Shown here: in pieces, positions 8,102 through 16,117 of the stretch
Position numbering within the stretch: position 1 is the stretch's first letter
How the letters are laid out: each line of letters begins with the position of its first letter
Assembly: GCF_004295485.1 (NCBI RefSeq)
Contig: NZ_CP036164.1
Span: 186,001-250,000 of the forward strand
Origin: Janibacter limosus
Lineage (GTDB): Bacteria; Actinomycetota; Actinomycetes; Actinomycetales; Dermatophilaceae
DNA length: 64,000 nucleotides
Direction: 5' to 3'
Made by a program: the position numbers and the translations under genes
The notes under the pieces: model-generated
What the model was told of the DNA's origin: nothing
Databases searched by the model: none
What the model saw: the letters and a program-made list of their open reading frames with translations, nothing else

Positions 8102-9463
8102 ATGACCCGGTGCAGCATCGTCCCCCCGCACGTCCTCGCCGCACTCGCCCGCTCCGCGCAGGCGCAGCCGGCCCTCGTCGCCGCGCGCACGCTGGCCATC
8201 GACGCCACCCTGCGCCATTCCCGCACCCCGGTGGGTTCCCGCCCTTCGCTGGTCCCCTCGGAGGTCACCCCCGATCAGGGACCGCGTCGCACCATCCATG
8301 ACGCGCACGGCAGCGAGGACCTGCCCGGCGCCGTCGTGCGCAGCGAAGGCGAGCCGCCCTCCGACGACCCGGCCGTCGACGAGGCCTACGACGGTCTCGG
8401 GCTCACCTGGGAGCTGTGGGCACGCGAGTACGGCCGCAACTCCCTCGACGGGGCGGGGATGCCGCTGGTGGCCACCGTCCACTACGCACAGGACTACGAC
8501 AACGCCTTCTGGGACGGCGCCCAGATGGTCTTCGGCGACGGCGACGGCGAGATCTTCACCCGCTTCACCGCGAGCCTCGACGTCATCGGGCACGAGCTGG
8601 CCCACGGGGTCACCGAGCACACCGCCGCACTCGTCTACCGCGGTCAGCCCGGGGCGCTCAACGAGCACGTCTCCGATGTCTTCGGTGTCCTCGTCAAGCA
8701 GCGCCATCTGGGCCAGTCGGCGGACGAGGCCGACTGGCTCATCGGCGCCGAGCTGCTCACCGCCTCGGTCCAGGGGCAGGCGCTGCGCTCCATGGCGGCA
8801 CCCGGTACCGCCTACGACGACCCGCGCATGGGCAAGGACCCGCAGCCGGCGCACATGGACGACTTCGTGCGCACGAGCGACGACAACGGCGGGGTGCACA
8901 TCAACTCGGGCATCCCCAACAAGGCCTTCCATCTGGCCGCCACCGCCATCGGTGGCCCGGCGTGGGAGGCGACCGGCCTCATCTGGTGCGATGTTCTCAC
9001 GGGCGAGATCGCGACGGACTGCGACTTCGCGACCTTCGCGGCGCTCACGGTGGCTGCCGCGCAGGCCCGGTACGGCGAGGGCTCGACGCAGGCTGCGGCG
9101 GTGGCCGACGACTGGCAGCAGGTGGGCGTCGTCGCTGGCGAAGGGGGGAGCGCCCCCGCCGAGGAGACTCCCGCGGACGAGGGTGCGCTGCTGCGTCTCA
9201 GTCGCTCGGGTGGCGTCGCCGGCCTGAGCCGATCGCGTGAGCTGAGCCTGGGAGAGCTGCCGGCGCCTGATGCCCGCGCCTTCCGCTCCCTCATCGAGGG
9301 GCCGCAGCTGCCTCGTCTGGCCGCGGAGGGGACCTCGCGCCCCGACGCCCTCTGCTACGGACTGCGGTGCGAGCGACCGGAGCTCGACGTGCAGGTCGCC
9401 GAGAGCGTCCTGCCGCGGGCGACGCGCAGCCTCTTCGAGCGGACGCTGCGCCGGGAGGGCTGA
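8102..9463 (+). CDS. M4 (protealysin-like) metalloprotease with C-terminal emfourin-like domain
   Basis: This protein has 453 residues. Residues 4-16 (CSIVPPHVLAALA) match the short protealysin propeptide, and no signal peptide is seen, so it is probably cytoplasmic or exported unconventionally. The thermolysin zinc site is complete: HELAH at 164-168, GALNEHVSD with Glu about 188, and GGVHINSGI with His about 266. After a Glu/Pro-rich linker (about 345-362) comes a roughly 90-residue domain starting LRLSRSGGVAGLSRS and ending in VLPRATRSLFERTL. It resembles emfourin, the protein inhibitor usually encoded beside protealysin. A zymogen with a fused inhibitor would be doubly restrained; that is inference. 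ATG 8102 has only weak upstream purines. Confidence 0.85.
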   Translation: MTRCSIVPPHVLAALARSAQAQPALVAARTLAIDATLRHSRTPVGSRPSLVPSEVTPDQGPRRTIHDAHGSEDLPGAVVRSEGEPPSDDPAVDEAYDGLGLTWELWAREYGRNSLDGAGMPLVATVHYAQDYDNAFWDGAQMVFGDGDGEIFTRFTASLDVIGHELAHGVTEHTAALVYRGQPGALNEHVSDVFGVLVKQRHLGQSADEADWLIGAELLTASVQGQALRSMAAPGTAYDDPRMGKDPQPAHMDDFVRTSDDNGGVHINSGIPNKAFHLAATAIGGPAWEATGLIWCDVLTGEIATDCDFATFAALTVAAAQARYGEGSTQAAAVADDWQQVGVVAGEGGSAPAEETPADEGALLRLSRSGGVAGLSRSRELSLGELPAPDARAFRSLIEGPQLPRLAAEGTSRPDALCYGLRCERPELDVQVAESVLPRATRSLFERTLRREG

Positions 9464-9487
9464 GCAGGCCGCCGTTAGGCTGCCCGG

Positions 9488-9937
9488 GTGAGCCCAGCAC
9501 CCACCCTCGTCGTCCTCAACGGCCCCAACCTCAACCTGCTCGGTGAGCGAGAGCCTGATGTCTACGGCCACGAGACGCTGGCCGACGTCGAGGCCCTGTG
9601 CCGGACCCGCACCGACGAGCTGGGGTGGCGCCTCGACTTCCGCCAGACCAACCACGAGGGCGTCATGATCGACGCGATCCACGAGGTGCGCGCCAGCGCG
9701 GTCGGACTCGTCGTCAACGCCGGCGGCTGGACGCACACCTCGGTCGCGATCCGCGACGCGCTGGCCGCCGTGCGAGCGCCGGTGATCGAGGTGCACATCT
9801 CGGATGTCCATGCGAGAGAGGCCTTCCGGCACTTCTCGTACATCACTGACGTGTCTGACGAGGTCATCGTCGGACGAGGAGTCAGGGGCTACGCCGAGGC
9901 CATCGACGCCGTGGGCGAGCGGGTCCGCGAGGGGTGA
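9488..9937 (+). CDS. aroQ: Type II 3-dehydroquinate dehydratase
   Basis: This 149-residue enzyme of the shikimate pathway dehydrates 3-dehydroquinate to 3-dehydroshikimate. The family signature [18 protein letters not shown] is at the N-terminus; the catalytic Tyr is in that block. [15 protein letters not shown] and [13 protein letters not shown] form the rest of the active site. The length is typical of the dodecameric type II enzyme. The GTG at 9488 begins the conserved N-terminus. It stands alone, with no other aro genes nearby. Confidence 0.95.
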   Translation: MSPAPTLVVLNGPNLNLLGEREPDVYGHETLADVEALCRTRTDELGWRLDFRQTNHEGVMIDAIHEVRASAVGLVVNAGGWTHTSVAIRDALAAVRAPVIEVHISDVHAREAFRHFSYITDVSDEVIVGRGVRGYAEAIDAVGERVREG

Positions 9938-10163
9938 CCCGAGGTCGCGGTGGGACGCGACCATGCCACTACGCGCGATTGCTGGTAGCGTCGCTCGCGT
10001 AGTTGCAGTACAGAACTCTCGCACGATGCATTTGGGCACGGCCGCCAGCCGAGCCCACAGTATTACCAGAGGCGTGTTCCTCTGCCGAGGGGAGCTTTGC
10101 AGCTTGCACAAGGTACCGCGACCTGCGGGACCGGATTGTTCAACAGGAAAGAAGTTTCACCTC

Positions 10164-10367
10164 ATGGCACAGGGCACCGTTAAGTGGTTCAACGCTGAGA
10201 AGGGCTTTGGCTTCATCGCCCAGGACGGCGGAGGCCCCGACGTGTTCGTTCACTACTCCGCAATCGACACGACCGGCTACCGGTCGCTCGACGAGGCGCA
10301 GCGCGTCGAGTTCGAGATCACCCAGGGCCCCAAGGGCCCGCAGGCTGAGAGCGTCCGTCCCGTCTGA
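10164..10367 (+). CDS. Cold-shock protein of the CspA family
   Basis: This 67-residue single cold-shock domain protein ([18 protein letters not shown].. DVFVHYSAI) has the RNP1 motif KGFGFI and RNP2 motif VFVHY that bind single-stranded RNA/DNA. The start is set by ggaaag about 12 bases upstream. The 226 bp between aroQ and this gene holds no other coding region. It probably includes a long 5' leader, as cold-shock mRNAs often have, but I see no defined thermosensor fold. A terminator follows. Confidence 0.95.
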   Translation: MAQGTVKWFNAEKGFGFIAQDGGGPDVFVHYSAIDTTGYRSLDEAQRVEFEITQGPKGPQAESVRPV

Positions 10368-10420
10368 TTTTTTTCACCCGGACGACGCATCACCTGATGC
10401 GGTGACTCCACCGCTTCGCA

Positions 10421-10452
10421 CGAAGGCCCCCGCCATCTGGCGGGGGCCTTCG
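10421..10452 (+). terminator. Intrinsic terminator after the cold-shock gene
   Basis: cgaaggcccccgc and its complement gcgggggccttcg form a 13-bp stem with loop catctg, 53 bases past the stop. There is no long T-tract. Confidence 0.7.
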
Positions 10453-10501
10453 TCAGTGTTTGGTCAGATTTCTCGGACGTGGACGCTAGGGTGTCCTCCC
10501 G

Positions 10502-12076
10502 ATGAACGACACGGGCGATCACCAGACGCGCGCGGCGCGGCGTGAGGCCGCCCGCGCCGGGAAGCGCGCCCGCGTCCCTCCCGATCGTCAAGCCACCCGC
10601 GCGATGCCTGCGCGTGTAGCGTCCGCGCAGGAGGGCACGCGCAGCGCACGACGGACGCAGCGAGACAGTCGACGAGCGCTCCTGCGTCGACGGGCACTGA
10701 AGGTCACCGGCGTCGCCGCCGCGCTCGGCGTGGCGACGAGTGTCGGGGTCGCGGTCCACCTCAACGGCAACATCTCTCGCGTCGACATCGCGCACGGGTC
10801 CGCGGCGCGGCCCGACGACGTCGACGGCGCGCTCAACATCCTCGTCATCGGGTCCGACACCCGCGAGGGGCTCGGCTCGGAGTACGGCGTCGGGACGGCA
10901 GAGGGCGGACCCCGCTCCGACACCAACCTGCTGGTCCACATCGCCGCAGACCGTCAGTCGGCGCAGGTCATCTCGATCCCGCGCGACTCGATGACCAAGG
11001 CGCCCACCGACTGTGCCGACCCGGCCTCGACGGTCGACAACGGCGAGGTGCGCCGCTGGAACGACAACTTAAACAAGGGCGGTCCCGCCTGCACCGTCAA
11101 GACGCTCGAGGGGCTCACCGGCGTCTTCGTCGACCACGTCGCCGTCATCGACTTCAGCGGCTTCCAGTCGATGGTCGACGGGCTCGGCGGGGTCGACGTG
11201 TGCCTGCCCAAGCCGGTGTCCGACAAGAGCGCTCAGATCGAGCTGCCGGCCGGCCGGCAGCGGCTGATGGGCAAGGAGGCGCTGGGCTACGTGCGCATGC
11301 GCAAGAGCCTCGGGGACGGCTCGGACCTGCAGCGGATCGAGCGCCAGCAGACCTTCATGTCGTCCATGGTGCAGGAGGCGACCAAGACCTCGCTGCTGCT
11401 GCGCCCGGACCGGCTCTACCGATTCCTCGACGCAGCGACGAAGTCGATGACCGCCGACGACGACCTGGGTCTGCGGCGGCTGACGTCGATCGCTTCCAGC
11501 CTCAAGGGCCTTGGGACCAACAAGATCGTCTTCGCAACCGTGCCCACCGAGCCGTACCCGGCAGATCTCAACCGGGTGCAGTGGCGACCCGAGGCATCCG
11601 AGGCGCTCTGGGCCGCGATCCGCGACGACGCCCCCCTTCCCGGGCAGGACAAGGTGCGCACGGCGAGCCACAAGCTCACCGTCCGCCCGTCCGCGGTCAC
11701 GGTGAGCGTCGCCAACGACACGGGCGTCTCCGGGCTGGCCCGGCAGGAGGTCGCCGCGCTCTCTGCGCAGGGCTTCACGGCGAGCGTCGCCGGCACTGCC
11801 CCGACGTCCTCCGTCACCGGTGTCGTCGTCCACCACGCGAAGGGCGACATCGAGAGCGCACGCACCGTCGCCGCCGCGTACCCGGGCGCCAAGCTCAAGG
11901 TCGACAAGACCATGGCGAAGGGGGATGTCCGCCTGGTCCTCGGCGCCGGCGCTCGCCCTGCCGAGGAGGTCCCCAACCGCGAGGGCACGGACCCGCTCCC
12001 CGCGCCCTCGGTCACCGCCCCGCCGGCACCCACCGAGGTCGCCAGCCGCACCGCCGACGAGGACATCTGCGGCTGA
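10502..12076 (+). CDS. LytR-CpsA-Psr (LCP) family cell-wall ligase with LytR_C domain
   Basis: This protein has 524 residues. An Arg-rich cytoplasmic tail (1-62) and one membrane helix (about 64-84) precede an extracellular LCP domain (about 107-300). That domain carries LVIGSDTR, SDTNLLVHI, SIPRDS and the Arg-rich GYVRMRKSLGDGSDLQRIERQQ motifs that hold the pyrophosphate of polyprenyl-linked glycopolymers. A LytR_C domain (about 395-485, VSVANDTGVSGLARQEVAAL) follows. LCP proteins attach teichoic acids, arabinogalactan or capsule to peptidoglycan. The substrate here is unknown. Two further LytR_C proteins are encoded in the window. Confidence 0.9.
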   Translation: MNDTGDHQTRAARREAARAGKRARVPPDRQATRAMPARVASAQEGTRSARRTQRDSRRALLRRRALKVTGVAAALGVATSVGVAVHLNGNISRVDIAHGSAARPDDVDGALNILVIGSDTREGLGSEYGVGTAEGGPRSDTNLLVHIAADRQSAQVISIPRDSMTKAPTDCADPASTVDNGEVRRWNDNLNKGGPACTVKTLEGLTGVFVDHVAVIDFSGFQSMVDGLGGVDVCLPKPVSDKSAQIELPAGRQRLMGKEALGYVRMRKSLGDGSDLQRIERQQTFMSSMVQEATKTSLLLRPDRLYRFLDAATKSMTADDDLGLRRLTSIASSLKGLGTNKIVFATVPTEPYPADLNRVQWRPEASEALWAAIRDDAPLPGQDKVRTASHKLTVRPSAVTVSVANDTGVSGLARQEVAALSAQGFTASVAGTAPTSSVTGVVVHHAKGDIESARTVAAAYPGAKLKVDKTMAKGDVRLVLGAGARPAEEVPNREGTDPLPAPSVTAPPAPTEVASRTADEDICG

Positions 12077-12155
12077 TCGCACTGCGCGGCAGGGCCCTCG
12101 GGTACCCCTGACTTTGAGTGGCGCATGTCGGACGGCTAGTCTGTGCGAGTTGTTT

Positions 12156-12241
12156 GGAGGCGTCGCCTAGTGGCCTATGGCGCCGCACTGCTAATGCGGT
12201 TCGGGTAACACCCGTCGAGGGTTCAAATCCCTCCGCCTCCG
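12156..12241 (+). tRNA. tRNA-Ser(GCU)
   Basis: The acceptor stem GGAGGCG pairs with CGCCTCC, a long variable arm is present, and the T-loop reads GGTTCAAAT. The anticodon stem cgcac/atgcg surrounds GCT. The discriminator is G at 12241, and the following CCA (12242-12244) is encoded in the DNA. Confidence 0.95.
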
Positions 12242-12249
12242 CCAGCACC

Positions 12250-12284
12250 GAAGCGCCCTCGAGCTGATCGCTCGAGGGCGCTTC
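12250..12284 (+). terminator. Terminator after tRNA-Ser(GCU)
   Basis: gaagcgccctcgag and ctcgagggcgcttc form a 14-bp perfect stem with a 7-base loop, 8 bases after the encoded CCA. Confidence 0.75.
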
Positions 12285-12430
12285 CGCGTGCCGGACTCGG
12301 TGAGCGCCGTGTCATGAGGACACCGCGATGAGGTGGCGATGGAGCGAGCGGCCCCTGACAGCACCCGATTTCGTGGAGAGGCCCTTGACCCGGTACAGTC
12401 CTTCCTTGTTGCCGACATGTTCGGCGGCCT

Positions 12431-12503
12431 GCGCCCGTAGCTCAACGGATAGAGCATCTGACTACGGATCAGAAGGTTAGGGGTTCGAATCCCTTCGGGC
12501 GCA
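12431..12503 (+). tRNA. tRNA-Arg(ACG), integration target
   Basis: This is a 73-base class I tRNA. The acceptor stem GCGCCCG pairs with CGGGCGC, the anticodon stem is tctga/tcaga with ACG in the loop, and the T-loop reads GGTTCGAAT. The part from the anticodon loop onward is repeated exactly at 21300-21341. The integrative element uses this gene as its target but leaves it intact. Confidence 0.96.
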
Positions 12504-12571
12504 CTCTGTGTTGAGACAGACGGAACAGGCCCTGCCAGCGGAAACGCGGCGGGGCCTGACTCGTTCCCGGG
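12462..12571 (+). repeat. Left attachment site, 110-bp perfect direct repeat
   Basis: Positions 12462-12571 are identical to 21300-21409, while the bases on either side differ. The repeat starts in the anticodon loop of tRNA-Arg, the usual crossover place for this kind of tyrosine recombinase. It runs 68 bp past the tRNA through a hairpin terminator (12526-12558). It marks the left boundary of the element. Confidence 0.93.
12526..12558 (+). terminator. Terminator of tRNA-Arg, duplicated in attR
   Basis: The stem caggccc-gcc-gcg closes on cgc-ggc-gggcctg around a gaaa tetraloop, 23 bases after the tRNA. The same hairpin recurs at 21364-21396 because it lies inside the att repeat. Confidence 0.65.
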
Positions 12572-12601
12572 CACGCTGCGACGCATGACGTCGAGGGCCA
12601 C

Positions 12602-12621
12602 TGACAGCAGCCGTGACAGCA
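12602..12621 (+). repeat. Putative integrase arm-type sites, left end
   Basis: TGACAGCA occurs twice in tandem, 12 bp apart (12602-12609 and 12614-12621), 30 bp inside the left att repeat. A matching pair in the same orientation lies near the right end at 21184-21203. Paired short repeats at both ends are what tyrosine integrases of this type bind with their N-terminal domain. Confidence 0.55.
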
Positions 12622-12648
12622 ACCCGGGCATCCGAGCCAGCCGCATCA

Positions 12649-13779
12649 TCACCCGAATACCCCGTCGAGAGCATCTGCAGCCGACCGCAGTGACGACGGC
12701 ATGACGTGACCGTAGAGGTCCGTCGTCATGCTCATCTGGGAGTGGCCGAGGACCTCCATCACCACGCGCGGCGAGACTCCTTGTGCCAGCAGCAGGGATG
12801 CGCACGTGTGCCGCAGGTCGTGGAAGCGAATCCGCCGCAGCCCGGCTCGAGCGATGGCCTCGTCGAGGAAGCGGTTGAGGTTGCGCGGCTCGATCATCGT
12901 GCCCTTCGACGTCGTGAAGACCAGTCCCGCGTCGTGCCACGAGGTCGCTTCTTCGCGCTCCAGGGCTTGCGCCGTCCGGTGCTCACGCAGGGCGTCCACG
13001 AGCACCTGGGGCAGTGGCAGGGTGCGTCGGCTGCGTGCCGTTTTCGGCGACCCCGTCACCAGACCCACGCCCTTGCCGAGCCGCTGGACCGTCGCGCGCA
13101 CGCGCAGCGCCCCCACGTCGAGATCGACGTCCTGCCATCGCAGCGCGAGCAGCTCTCCCTTGCGCAGGCCCAGCGCGACGCCCACTGCGAAGAGTGGACG
13201 CAATCGGTGCCCCTCCAGCGAGGTCAAGAACTGACCCGCCTCGTCGGCGGTCCACGGAACGACCTCCTGCCTCTCGACGCGAGGTCCCTTGACCAGCGCC
13301 GCGACGTTGCGATGGATCAGCTGATCACGCTCGGCATCCGCGAGCATCGAGCGCAGCACCGCGCGACTCAGCTGCACCGTGCGGGCCGAGACACCGGACT
13401 CCGAGACGGCCAGTAGCAAGGTCCGCACATGTTGAGGGGACAGCGCGACCAGGCGTTGACGGCCGATGTTCGGCAGGACATGCCGGTCGAGGACCCAGCG
13501 GTAGTTGCTGACCGTTGCGGGCTTGAGCCCCGACGAACCGAGCCGTTCGAGCCACGACTGCGCGTACTGCTGCACCGTCACCTCGACCGGCGCGGCCGGG
13601 ATGTGCTTCCGGTTCAGGCTGAGCAGGTCTGCCACCTTGCCGGCCACCTCACCGCGGGTCCTGCCGTAGACCTGCCGTCGCTGCCGGCCACCATCGCGGT
13701 TCAACACGTAGACGGCGCCGGTCCAGCGTCCGTCCTTGCGCTGGTAGATCGACCCTTCGCCGTTGGCCCGCCGGCTCAT
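12649..13779 (-). CDS. int: Tyrosine-type integrase of the element
   Basis: This protein has 376 residues from ATG 13779. It has an N-terminal arm-binding domain with GSIYQRKDGRW, a SAM-like core-binding domain (about 70-165), and a catalytic domain. The catalytic Arg is in LGLRKGELLALRW (about 203), HDLRH is near 319, and LGHSQMSMTTDLYGH contains the nucleophilic Tyr near 353. It catalyses integration at the tRNA-Arg site 145 bp from its stop codon. The ATG overlaps the excisionase stop (ATGA). A TTG at 13791 is in frame but less likely. Confidence 0.95.
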   Translation of the reverse strand: MSRRANGEGSIYQRKDGRWTGAVYVLNRDGGRQRRQVYGRTRGEVAGKVADLLSLNRKHIPAAPVEVTVQQYAQSWLERLGSSGLKPATVSNYRWVLDRHVLPNIGRQRLVALSPQHVRTLLLAVSESGVSARTVQLSRAVLRSMLADAERDQLIHRNVAALVKGPRVERQEVVPWTADEAGQFLTSLEGHRLRPLFAVGVALGLRKGELLALRWQDVDLDVGALRVRATVQRLGKGVGLVTGSPKTARSRRTLPLPQVLVDALREHRTAQALEREEATSWHDAGLVFTTSKGTMIEPRNLNRFLDEAIARAGLRRIRFHDLRHTCASLLLAQGVSPRVVMEVLGHSQMSMTTDLYGHVMPSSLRSAADALDGVFG

Positions 13780-13964
13780 GCCCTGGACCAATCGTCGGAG
13801 ACCGCGGCCACGTACTCGTGAACCGCGGAGACCGGGATGCGACGCAGTCGACCGATCTTCACGCTGGGCAGTCGGTTCATCCGAATCAGGTCATAGACCG
13901 CGGACTTTCCGACGTTCAGCACCTCGGCCGCCTCGGCCACCGTCATCAACAGCTTCTCTGGCAT
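13776..13964 (-). CDS. xis: Excisionase / helix-turn-helix DNA-binding protein
   Basis: This 62-residue protein has a MerR-like winged helix (MTVAEAAEVLNVGKSAVYDLIRMNRLPSVKIGRLRRIPVS, given in parts), as in HTH_17/AlpA excisionases. It bends att DNA and directs the integrase towards excision. AAGGGG lies 6 bases before ATG 13964, making that the best start. ATG 13970 overlaps the repSA stop but leaves no spacer. The stop overlaps the int start by four bases, so repSA, xis and int are translationally coupled. Confidence 0.85.
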   Translation of the reverse strand: MPEKLLMTVAEAAEVLNVGKSAVYDLIRMNRLPSVKIGRLRRIPVSAVHEYVAAVSDDWSRA

Positions 13965-13966
13965 GG

Positions 13967-15511
13967 TCATCCCCTTGTCTCTACTCCACTTCGGGTCACG
14001 CGTCGTTGGGCCTTCCACAGGTCGTACTCGCGGGTGCGGGCGGCGACGGCCAGGGCCATGGCTTCTTCGGTGTGGTCGCGCCAGCCGGTGCCGATGTAGG
14101 TCCAGGACCCGATGACTTGGGTGGTTTCGTCGGCGTCGTCGGCGAGTAGGCGTGCTTCGAGGTCGCGGGTGTCGATCGGGGCGCCGGTGCGGCGGGAATC
14201 GGCGGCGAGTTCTTGCCAGCGTGATCGGGCGCGGCGAAGGGCGCCGAGGGTGATGGAGTAGCGCCGGGACTTGGTGCCGAAGTGGCCGCGGAAACCCAGG
14301 CAGCGCACCCACTGGCTCATGCGTTGGTAGTCGTGGTCGACGTCGTGGAAGGTCGCGGCTCGCTGCGCCATCTCGCGGCATTCCCGTTTGAGGGCGAGGA
14401 GGTGGGGGCGTCCTTGGCCGTGGCCGTGCAGGCTGGAGGAGTCCTTGGTGGAGTACTTCGCCAGGTACCCGGCGACCTGGTCGGGGGTCAGTGGGCCGCT
14501 CGGGTCGTCGGTACGTGACCCTCCGCGGACGGTGCGGGCATCGACTTGGGCGCCGAAGGTCAGCACGCGTGGGGTGTCTTCGTGGTCGACGGGGTCGGCC
14601 AGGACGGTGACGCTCGGGACGACCTTGCGCACGAGCGCAGCGAGGTCGGCGCCGTCCACGGAGGCGGGTGCGGGGGAGCCGATCCCACCGTCTGCGGGGC
14701 CGTCGAGGCGGATCAGGGCGTGGAAGTGCACCAGTCCACGGGTCTGGTACTCGGCGACCTTGGCGTACTGGATCGACGCGTGTCGGCTCAGGCGTGAGTC
14801 GGGGACGCCCAGGCGGTGGGCGATGCCGCGCCGGAGGGCGATGGTGAAGCGTCGCCACAACTCAGGTGCGTGCCATTGCCACATCACCGCGCAGGCCGTG
14901 TCATGGCACTCGAAGCACAACGGGGACCCGTTGATCTCGTCGTCTGCGTCGTGGACGCGGTTGCACCAGGTGGGTCGGCCGTGAGGGCAGCGGGTGCGGT
15001 CATCTCGTCGTCGTGGCCGGCACGGGCGGCCGTTGCGGTGGCCGTGGACGTGCCCGAAGGAGGGCGCGGTGAGGGTGACGAAGAGCAGCGGGTTGTCGCG
15101 GACCTGCTCGGGCACGGTCTTGCCGCCGCTGACCCCGGCATGGATCAACGCGTAGGTGTCGCGGGCGTAGACGCGCGAGCACGACGGGCACACCGAGGCG
15201 CGGCGGTTACCGCACGGGCGGTGCAGGGTCCCGAACGGCAGCTCGCGGGAGTCGAAGGTGGAGATGACCTGACCGGTGGTGGTGTCCACGGTGGACGAGG
15301 ACCCGACCAGCCGGATCGGGTGGGCGCAGTTACCGGTGGCGGCCAGAGCGTGGAAGAAGGCGTTCATCGTCCCGTCGCGCATGCGGGAGGCGATCAGCTG
15401 CGCGGTCTCGGGGCGGGCCAGGGCCGGTACGTCGAGCGGGGTGTCTTCACCAAAGCCGGGGAACCGGTCTGGGCCCGCAGCGGGAGGGCGTGATGTGTCT
15501 GTGGTGTGCAC
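13967..15511 (-). CDS. repSA: Replication initiator RepSA
   Basis: This 514-residue protein resembles the RepSA replication initiators of pSAM2-like elements. Zinc-type cysteine clusters (CGNRRASVCPSCSRVY, CNRVH, CFECHDTAC) precede a rolling-circle-like core. That core has LLFVTLTAPSFGHVHG, containing the HxH metal-binding motif, and VHFHALIRLDG, with GYLAKYSTK near the likely nicking tyrosine. It would start rolling-circle replication of the excised circle. The GTG at 15511 has GGGAGG 6 bases upstream. A strong inverted repeat lies just upstream of the gene. Confidence 0.85.
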   Translation of the reverse strand: MHTTDTSRPPAAGPDRFPGFGEDTPLDVPALARPETAQLIASRMRDGTMNAFFHALAATGNCAHPIRLVGSSSTVDTTTGQVISTFDSRELPFGTLHRPCGNRRASVCPSCSRVYARDTYALIHAGVSGGKTVPEQVRDNPLLFVTLTAPSFGHVHGHRNGRPCRPRRRDDRTRCPHGRPTWCNRVHDADDEINGSPLCFECHDTACAVMWQWHAPELWRRFTIALRRGIAHRLGVPDSRLSRHASIQYAKVAEYQTRGLVHFHALIRLDGPADGGIGSPAPASVDGADLAALVRKVVPSVTVLADPVDHEDTPRVLTFGAQVDARTVRGGSRTDDPSGPLTPDQVAGYLAKYSTKDSSSLHGHGQGRPHLLALKRECREMAQRAATFHDVDHDYQRMSQWVRCLGFRGHFGTKSRRYSITLGALRRARSRWQELAADSRRTGAPIDTRDLEARLLADDADETTQVIGSWTYIGTGWRDHTEEAMALAVAARTREYDLWKAQRRVTRSGVETRG

Positions 15512-15874
15512 GGTCCCTCCCGAACGAAGGGTGTGCCGCGTGAACGGTGGTGCTGGCCTTGGGGTTCACGCGACACACCCAGTCTGTGGGGGAGCGCGGC
15601 AAAGAAGTAGGGAGGTCGGACGTCGCAAGGCCGCTCAACGCCGGTCGCACCGCCGCATAGAGGGGGTGCAGGCGCGGATCCAGTCGAGTGGTTGTAACGG
15701 CCATCTGTGATGCGAGCGCACTGGGCCCGAGGTGGGGAGCCGACCCCCAGGGACTTATCCCGTTCAGTGTGTGTGTTGATCCGCACCCACTACCTTGCCG
15801 CACCCGAAGGGCCCGCGCATCTTTCACGCAAGATCCCTGTGGATGACGCCGTGAGCGCATGTCATCATCTCGGC
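15512..15874. other. 363-bp non-coding region upstream of repSA
   Basis: No convincing gene is seen here. It contains the inverted repeat at 15531-15578 and presumably the repSA promoter. It may also contain the element's replication origin, since replication initiators of this class often act near their own gene. I see no iterons or AT-rich block. Confidence 0.4.
15531..15578. repeat. Inverted repeat upstream of repSA
   Basis: gtgtgccgcgtgaac (15531-15545) and gttcacgcgacacac (15564-15578) pair over 15 bp with one mismatch around an 18-base spacer. The start codon of repSA lies 20 bp away. It could be an operator or a nick-site hairpin. Confidence 0.55.
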
Positions 15875-16117
15875 ATGGGCAGACGGCGGGGTGGGTCACG
15901 AGGTCAGCAGTCTGCTCGTTTGTTGTGGCGGGCCAGGGGCGAGCGGCTCTTTGACCCGGCCGGTTTGGAGTACGAACTCTCCAGAGTTGGGCTGCGCCGA
16001 GCAGAGTTCACGCGCGTGCTCCAAGACAGCGAGCTGCCGGTCGCGGTCCACAACTGCGGTGAGGGTGTCACCTGGTGGATCGCAGATAAGGCACGAGACG
16101 GGTGGTCCGCAGTTCAG

